Of a stretch of 39,386 nt of DNA, positions 35,019 through 39,386 are shown piece after piece (the first letter of the stretch is position 1; each line of letters opens with the position of its first letter). Source of the DNA: an uncultured Flavobacterium sp. (GTDB lineage: Bacteria > Bacteroidota > Bacteroidia > Flavobacteriales > Flavobacteriaceae). The DNA lies in NCBI GenBank assembly GCA_947626185.1, contig CANQRD010000013.1:1-39386 (forward strand), given 5' to 3'. The notes below the pieces were generated by a model that ran no database searches, was not told the DNA's origin, and was given only the letters and a program-made list of their open reading frames with translations. A program made the translations under genes and the position numbers.

Positions 35019-38003
35019 ATGTCTGAAGAAAGAGCAATAAGAATAAATAAAGTTTTAAGAGAATTAAATATTTCTCTAGATAGAGCCGTAGACTTTTTGA
35101 AGGGCAAAGGTTTTGAAATTGATGCAACTCCAAATGCAAAGATTTCTCAAGAAGAATTTAACGTTCTTAGTAAGCAATTTTCTGCCGATAAAGGAAAGAA
35201 AGAAGCTTCTATTGAAGTTAGTGAAGAAAAAAGAAAAGAGAAAGAAGCGCTTAAATTAGAGCGTGAACGTGAATTGGAGGAAAAGAAAAAGCAAGAAGAA
35301 CAGGCGCGTATCAAGAGAGAAAATGAAATTATAAAAGCCAAAGCAGAAGAGCAAATTAAGCTTAAAACTGTAGGGCAAATTCAACTTGAAACTAAAAAAA
35401 CTTTAGAACCTTCTCCAGTTGTATCAGAAAAAGTAGAAGCAGAATCTACGAAAAAAACCATTAAAGAAGAAAAACCAGTAGCGAAAGAAGTAGTTGAAAT
35501 TGAGGAGAAAAAGGCTGCTCCTGTTGCGAAAACAACTGTCGATTTAGATACTGATTCAAAAAAGGCTGTGGCACAGAAGTTTACAGCTAATAAACAAGCT
35601 AATAAAGAATCTAAAGATAAAGACAAACCTGTGGAAGAGAAGCAACAGAAGGAGTCTGCTAAAATAGCAAACGAAGAAACTAAAGTTACAAACGAGGAAA
35701 CTAAAACAGAAGTAGCTGCCAGTGATGAAATGATAAAAACTAATTATCAAAAATTATCAGGAACTACTTTTACTGGTCAAACAATTGACTTATCTCAGTT
35801 TGAAAAGCCTAAAAAGAAGAAAGAAGACAAGAAAGACGATAAAAAGGCCGGAAATAATACAAAAGATAATAACGCAGCTAAAAATAAAAGAAAGCGTATA
35901 AACAAACCTGCTGGAACAGAAGGAAATACAGCTGCTGGTACAAATGCAAATAAAACTGCAGGTACTGGTGGTAATAAACCTGGTGGTACTGGTGGAAATA
36001 ACCAAAATAGAGGCGGAGCTAACGCTAAAAATGGTAAGTTCAATAAAAATCAAGGTAACAATAGAAGAAATACTGCCCCAATTGTAAAAGCTGAGCCTAC
36101 AGAAGAGGAGGTAAAAAACCAAATCAAAGAAACTCTTGAGCGTTTACAAGGTAAAGGTAATAAATCTAAATCGGCAAAATATCGTAGAGATAAACGTGAT
36201 GTTCACCGTAAGAAAACAGACGACGAACAAAGAGCATTAGAAGCAGGGAGTAAAACACTTAAAGTAACTGAGTTTGTTACTGTAGGAGAAGTTGCTACAA
36301 TGATGGATGTGCCTATTACAAAAGTAATTGGAACATGTATGTCATTGGGAATAATGGTAACGATGAACCAGCGTTTAGATGCTGAAACATTAACGATTGT
36401 AGCTGATGAATTTGGATATGAAGTAGATTTTACAACTGCAGACTTAGAAGAGTCAATCGAAGAAGCTCCAGACAGACCAGAAGACTTAGTGGCTCGTGCA
36501 CCAATTGTTACCGTAATGGGGCACGTGGATCACGGTAAAACTTCTTTACTAGATTACGTTCGTAAAGCAAATGTTATTGCAGGTGAGTCTGGAGGTATTA
36601 CTCAACATATCGGTGCATATGGAGTAACTTTAGATAATGGTCAACAAATTGCTTTCTTAGATACTCCGGGTCACGAGGCATTTACTGCAATGCGTGCACG
36701 TGGAGCGCAAGTTACAGATATTGTAATTATCGTGATTGCTGCAGATGATGACATTATGCCACAAACAAAAGAGGCAATTAGTCATGCTCAAGCAGCAGGA
36801 GTTCCAATTATATTTGCTATCAATAAAGTTGATAAACCAACTGCTAATCCAGAGAAGATTAAAGAAAAATTAGCTTCTATGAATTTATTGGTAGAAGAAT
36901 GGGGAGGTACTTATCAGTCTCAAGATATTTCAGCAAAACAAGGAATTGGAATGAAAGAACTACTTGAAAAAGTATTACTTGAAGCTGAAATGTTAGAATT
37001 AAAAGCTAATCCAAATAAATTAGCATCTGGTACAGTTGTAGAGGCTTATTTAGATAAAGGTCGTGGATATGTATCTACAGTTTTAGTACAAGCTGGTACA
37101 CTAAGAGTTGGGGATTATTTATTGGCTGGTTGTAGTCATGGTAAAGTACGTGCAATGCACGATGAGCGTGGAAACGTAGTAAAAGAAGCAGGACCTTCAA
37201 GACCAGTTTCAGTTTTAGGATTGGATGGAGCTCCAGGTGCGGGTGATAAATTCAACGTGTTTGAAGAAGAGAAAGAAGCAAAACAAATTGCAGCAAAACG
37301 TACGCAATTGTTACGTGAACAATCAGTAAGAGCGCAAAGACATATTACATTAGCAGAAATTGGAAGACGTATTGCATTAGGTGATTTCAAAGAATTGAAT
37401 ATTATCTTAAAAGGAGACGTGGACGGATCTGTTGAAGCTCTTTCTGATTCATTCTCTAAATTATCAACTGAAGAAATTCAAATCAACATTATTCATAAAG
37501 GTGTTGGTGCAATTACAGAATCTGACGTATTATTAGCTTCAGCATCAGATGCAATTATTATAGGATTTAATGTTCGTCCAATGGCTTCAGCTAAAACATT
37601 AGCAGATAAGGAAGAAATCGATATCAGAAATTACTCAATTATTTATGATGCAATTGACGATCTTAAAGATGCAATGGAAGGGATGTTGTCTCCTGAATTA
37701 AGGGAAGAAATAACTGGTACTGCAGAAATTAGAGAGTTATTTAAAATTTCTAAAGTAGGAACAATTGCAGGATGTATGGTTACTGATGGTAAAATCTTTA
37801 GAAGCTCTAAAATCCGCTTAATTAGAGAAGGTGTTGTAATTTATACTGGAGAATTGACAGCGTTAAGACGTTTCAAGGACGATGTAAAAGAAGTGTCAAA
37901 AGGATATGATTGTGGTATTCAAATTAAAAACTACAATGATATTAAGGAATACGATACTATTGAAGCCTTTCAAGAAGTTGAAGTTAAGAAAAAACTTAAA
38001 TAG
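35019..38003 (+). CDS. infB: Translation initiation factor IF-2
   Basis: This GTPase places initiator tRNA on the 30S subunit and helps join the subunits. It is long, 994 residues. The first 50 residues form the IF2N domain. Residues 60-370 are a low-complexity, charged linker (K/E/A-rich, then G/N/T/K-rich between about 295 and 350). A second IF2N-like domain lies around 415-465. The GTPase motifs follow: GHVDHGKT at 501-508, [12 protein letters not shown] and SAKQG. Domains II, C1 and C2 follow to residue 994. In-frame internal starts may give shorter forms as in E. coli, but I see no decisive signal. It is the last gene of the operon. Confidence 0.97.
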   Translation: MSEERAIRINKVLRELNISLDRAVDFLKGKGFEIDATPNAKISQEEFNVLSKQFSADKGKKEASIEVSEEKRKEKEALKLERERELEEKKKQEEQARIKRENEIIKAKAEEQIKLKTVGQIQLETKKTLEPSPVVSEKVEAESTKKTIKEEKPVAKEVVEIEEKKAAPVAKTTVDLDTDSKKAVAQKFTANKQANKESKDKDKPVEEKQQKESAKIANEETKVTNEETKTEVAASDEMIKTNYQKLSGTTFTGQTIDLSQFEKPKKKKEDKKDDKKAGNNTKDNNAAKNKRKRINKPAGTEGNTAAGTNANKTAGTGGNKPGGTGGNNQNRGGANAKNGKFNKNQGNNRRNTAPIVKAEPTEEEVKNQIKETLERLQGKGNKSKSAKYRRDKRDVHRKKTDDEQRALEAGSKTLKVTEFVTVGEVATMMDVPITKVIGTCMSLGIMVTMNQRLDAETLTIVADEFGYEVDFTTADLEESIEEAPDRPEDLVARAPIVTVMGHVDHGKTSLLDYVRKANVIAGESGGITQHIGAYGVTLDNGQQIAFLDTPGHEAFTAMRARGAQVTDIVIIVIAADDDIMPQTKEAISHAQAAGVPIIFAINKVDKPTANPEKIKEKLASMNLLVEEWGGTYQSQDISAKQGIGMKELLEKVLLEAEMLELKANPNKLASGTVVEAYLDKGRGYVSTVLVQAGTLRVGDYLLAGCSHGKVRAMHDERGNVVKEAGPSRPVSVLGLDGAPGAGDKFNVFEEEKEAKQIAAKRTQLLREQSVRAQRHITLAEIGRRIALGDFKELNIILKGDVDGSVEALSDSFSKLSTEEIQINIIHKGVGAITESDVLLASASDAIIIGFNVRPMASAKTLADKEEIDIRNYSIIYDAIDDLKDAMEGMLSPELREEITGTAEIRELFKISKVGTIAGCMVTDGKIFRSSKIRLIREGVVIYTGELTALRRFKDDVKEVSKGYDCGIQIKNYNDIKEYDTIEAFQEVEVKKKLK

Positions 38004-38013
38004 TTTTCAAGAT

Positions 38014-38052
38014 AAAAGAGGAAGTGGTATGACAACACTTCCTCTTTTTTTT
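38014..38052 (+). terminator. Terminator of rimP-nusA-infB
   Basis: Perfect 13-bp stem AAAAGAGGAAGTG (38014-38026) with CACTTCCTCTTTT (38036-38048), nine-base loop and an eight-T run, 10 bases after the infB stop. Confidence 0.9.
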
Positions 38053-38120
38053 ATGACATAATGTCTTGCAATTATTATTGGCAAAGCATTTGCTTTATAA
38101 CTATAAATTAATTAAGTGAT

Positions 38121-38795
38121 ATGATTTGGATTTTTATGATTGCCATGATGGCTGCTAGTTGGTGGGTTGGCAAGCAATTACAAGTTAAGTTTGATAAGTA
38201 TTCTAAGGTTTATTTACAAAATGGAATGAGCGGTGCGGAAATTGCTCAAAAAATGTTAATGGACAATGGTATATATGATGTGAAAGTGATTTCTACTCCA
38301 GGTAGATTGACGGATCATTATAATCCGATGGATAAAACAGTTAATCTTAGTGAGGCTGTTTATAATCAAAGAAATGCTGCTGCTGCTGCTGTGGCTGCCC
38401 ATGAAGTGGGGCATGCCGTTCAACACGCCCAGTCATATCATTGGTTAAATTTTAGATCTCAATTAGTACCTGTACTGAGTATTTCGTCAAAAGTGATGCC
38501 TATATTTTTGATAGGTGGTGTTTTAATGTTGAATACATTTCCTCAGTTATTACTTATAGGAATTATTTTATTTGCTCTTACAACTTTTTTCGCTTTTGTT
38601 ACTCTGCCAGTAGAATATGATGCTAGTAATAGGGCTTTAAAATGGTTGCAGTCTAAAAATATGGTTACGCAACAAGAGTACGCAGGAGCTAAGGATTCTT
38701 TAAAATGGGCGGCAAGAACTTATGTTGTGGCTGCTTTGTCATCATTGGGTACTTTATTGTATTATATAATGATTTATATGGGTAGAAGAGAATAA
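38121..38795 (+). CDS. YugP-type neutral zinc metallopeptidase, membrane protein
   Basis: This belongs to the zinc metallopeptidase family typified by B. subtilis YugP. The 224 residues begin with a membrane helix (1-16), then the zinc motif AAHEVGHAV with H94, E95 and H98, and two to three further helices (about 115-160 and 200-220). The third ligand is probably E165 in LPVEYDAS, or D167. Its natural substrate is unknown. The gene is monocistronic, between the infB terminator and its own terminator. No perfect TAnnTTTG box lies in the 68-base gap before it. Confidence 0.88.
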   Translation: MIWIFMIAMMAASWWVGKQLQVKFDKYSKVYLQNGMSGAEIAQKMLMDNGIYDVKVISTPGRLTDHYNPMDKTVNLSEAVYNQRNAAAAAVAAHEVGHAVQHAQSYHWLNFRSQLVPVLSISSKVMPIFLIGGVLMLNTFPQLLLIGIILFALTTFFAFVTLPVEYDASNRALKWLQSKNMVTQQEYAGAKDSLKWAARTYVVAALSSLGTLLYYIMIYMGRRE

Positions 38796-38826
38796 AATGT
38801 GTGTTTTAAATATATTTAAATTATAG

Positions 38827-38860
38827 AAAAGAGGGGAGATCAAAAGATTTCTCCTTTTTT
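38827..38860 (+). terminator. Terminator after the zinc metallopeptidase gene
   Basis: Stem GGGGAGATC (38833-38841) with GATTTCTCC (38846-38854), two G-T pairs, four-A loop, extended by A/T pairs and ending in six T. Confidence 0.8.
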
Positions 38861-39359
38861 GTTTTAGAAGTATAAGGTATAAATATAATCATTCTAAATA
38901 GTTTTGTATTAGTTGAAAACACTGGCTTAAAGTAAAAAAATCAATTTAATCGCATTTTATATATCGATTAAAAATTTTTTAAACTGTGAAAAAGAAGGTA
39001 ATTTAGCCGAAATCTTACAAAAAAATAAAAAAATAAATATTGTTAATGTGTTTTTATTTTTTGTGAAATTGATTTTACAGTTCATTTTGTTTATAAAAAC
39101 AATGTTATTTAGTGTTTTTAGTTAAGAAAAAACGAATTAAGAGTGTTTTTTTTTAAATAAAATTTAGTTAATGTTATATGGGTTGGTAATTAGATATTAT
39201 GTAAATTTTAAATGTTCTTAAAGTTAAATCCGAAAACGTTAACATTCATTCAGCTTATTGCTGTTAAGACATGATTTAAGTACTATTGCGTTATTTATAA
39301 TTGTGTTTCTTAAATAGATGAAGAAATTTAAATAGATTATTATACTTAATTGTTAAACT
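38861..39359 (+). other. Gene-free AT-rich stretch
   Basis: About 500 bases with no supported coding frame on either strand, many A and T runs, and no RNA gene I recognise. It may be the upstream region of a gene beyond the window. I see no clear repeat, and no exact TAnnTTTG box with a well-spaced TTG. Confidence 0.5.
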
Positions 39360-39386
39360 ATGATTATCAAAGGGCGGCTAATAGAA
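39360..39386 (+). CDS. Possible start of a gene running off the window
   Basis: An ATG at 39360 opens nine codons (MIIKGRLIE) to the end of the window. It follows a long non-coding stretch and has an A/T-rich leader, but nine codons are too few to tell a gene from chance. Confidence 0.2.

Noticed and set aside
35795..36122. Minus-strand open frames opposite infB
   Set aside because: They mirror the low-complexity K/N/G/T linker of infB; the hydrophobic peptides arise from the reverse reading of A-rich codons.
1..39386. CRISPR arrays, insertion sequences, prophage, integrons, tRNA or rRNA genes
   Set aside because: I found no regularly spaced repeats, transposase or integrase genes, or tRNA-like cloverleaf sequences in the gaps.

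Overview
The window looks like a piece of chromosome from a low-GC member of the Bacteroidota, class Flavobacteriia, probably family Flavobacteriaceae. The evidence is an AT-rich sequence, A-rich start regions without Shine-Dalgarno motifs, promoter boxes of the Bacteroidota type (TAnnTTTG near -7, sometimes with TTG near -33), a short NuoG, a zinc-ribbon-less ribosomal protein L32, and gene pairs typical of flavobacteria. Nearly all genes are core housekeeping genes. I see no mobile element, CRISPR array, tRNA, rRNA or phage gene.

Layout. Positions 1-1715 (minus): a GNAT acetyltransferase followed at 3 bp by aspartate kinase, which is cut by the window edge. 1814-2827 (plus): class I fructose-1,6-bisphosphatase, converging on a TerB-like gene (2864-3292, minus). 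3527-5543 (plus): dCMP deaminase and an S41 (CtpA-type) protease, converging on an M13 metallopeptidase lipoprotein (5588-7654, minus). 7852-11240 (plus): a SCO-type copper chaperone, then FeoA, FeoB and a 46-residue Cys-rich FeoB-associated protein.

11399-24271 (minus): a complete 14-gene complex I operon, nuoABCDEFGHIJKLMN, behind a very good promoter at 24303-24333. Separate nuoC and nuoD and a NuoG of only 341 residues are the notable points. 24479-24679 (minus): a cold-shock protein. 24883-28744 (minus): DUF177/YceD, rpmF, fabH, accB and accC, the well-known ribosome/fatty-acid cluster, with terminators between rpmF and fabH. 28795-29865 (minus) pdxA and 29923-30516 (plus) riboflavin synthase are divergent, with overlapping promoters.

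30586-32197 (plus): an ECF sigma factor, a 76-residue unknown protein and an MscS-like membrane protein, tightly packed and with no recognisable anti-sigma factor. 32229-33059 (minus): a tandem-domain universal stress protein. 33242-38003 (plus): rimP-nusA-infB, preceded by a leader with a terminator-like hairpin and a small in-frame ORF, a candidate attenuator. 38121-38795 (plus): a YugP-type zinc metallopeptidase. The last 500 bases hold no convincing complete gene.

Most convergent gene pairs share a perfect bidirectional hairpin terminator. In five genes (sco, feoA, nuoA, DUF177, pdxA) the longest open frame begins at or upstream of the predicted transcription start, so I chose a shorter start. 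The most interesting items are the rimP-nusA-infB leader, the sigma factor operon with its unknown second gene, and the overlapping pdxA/ribE promoters.
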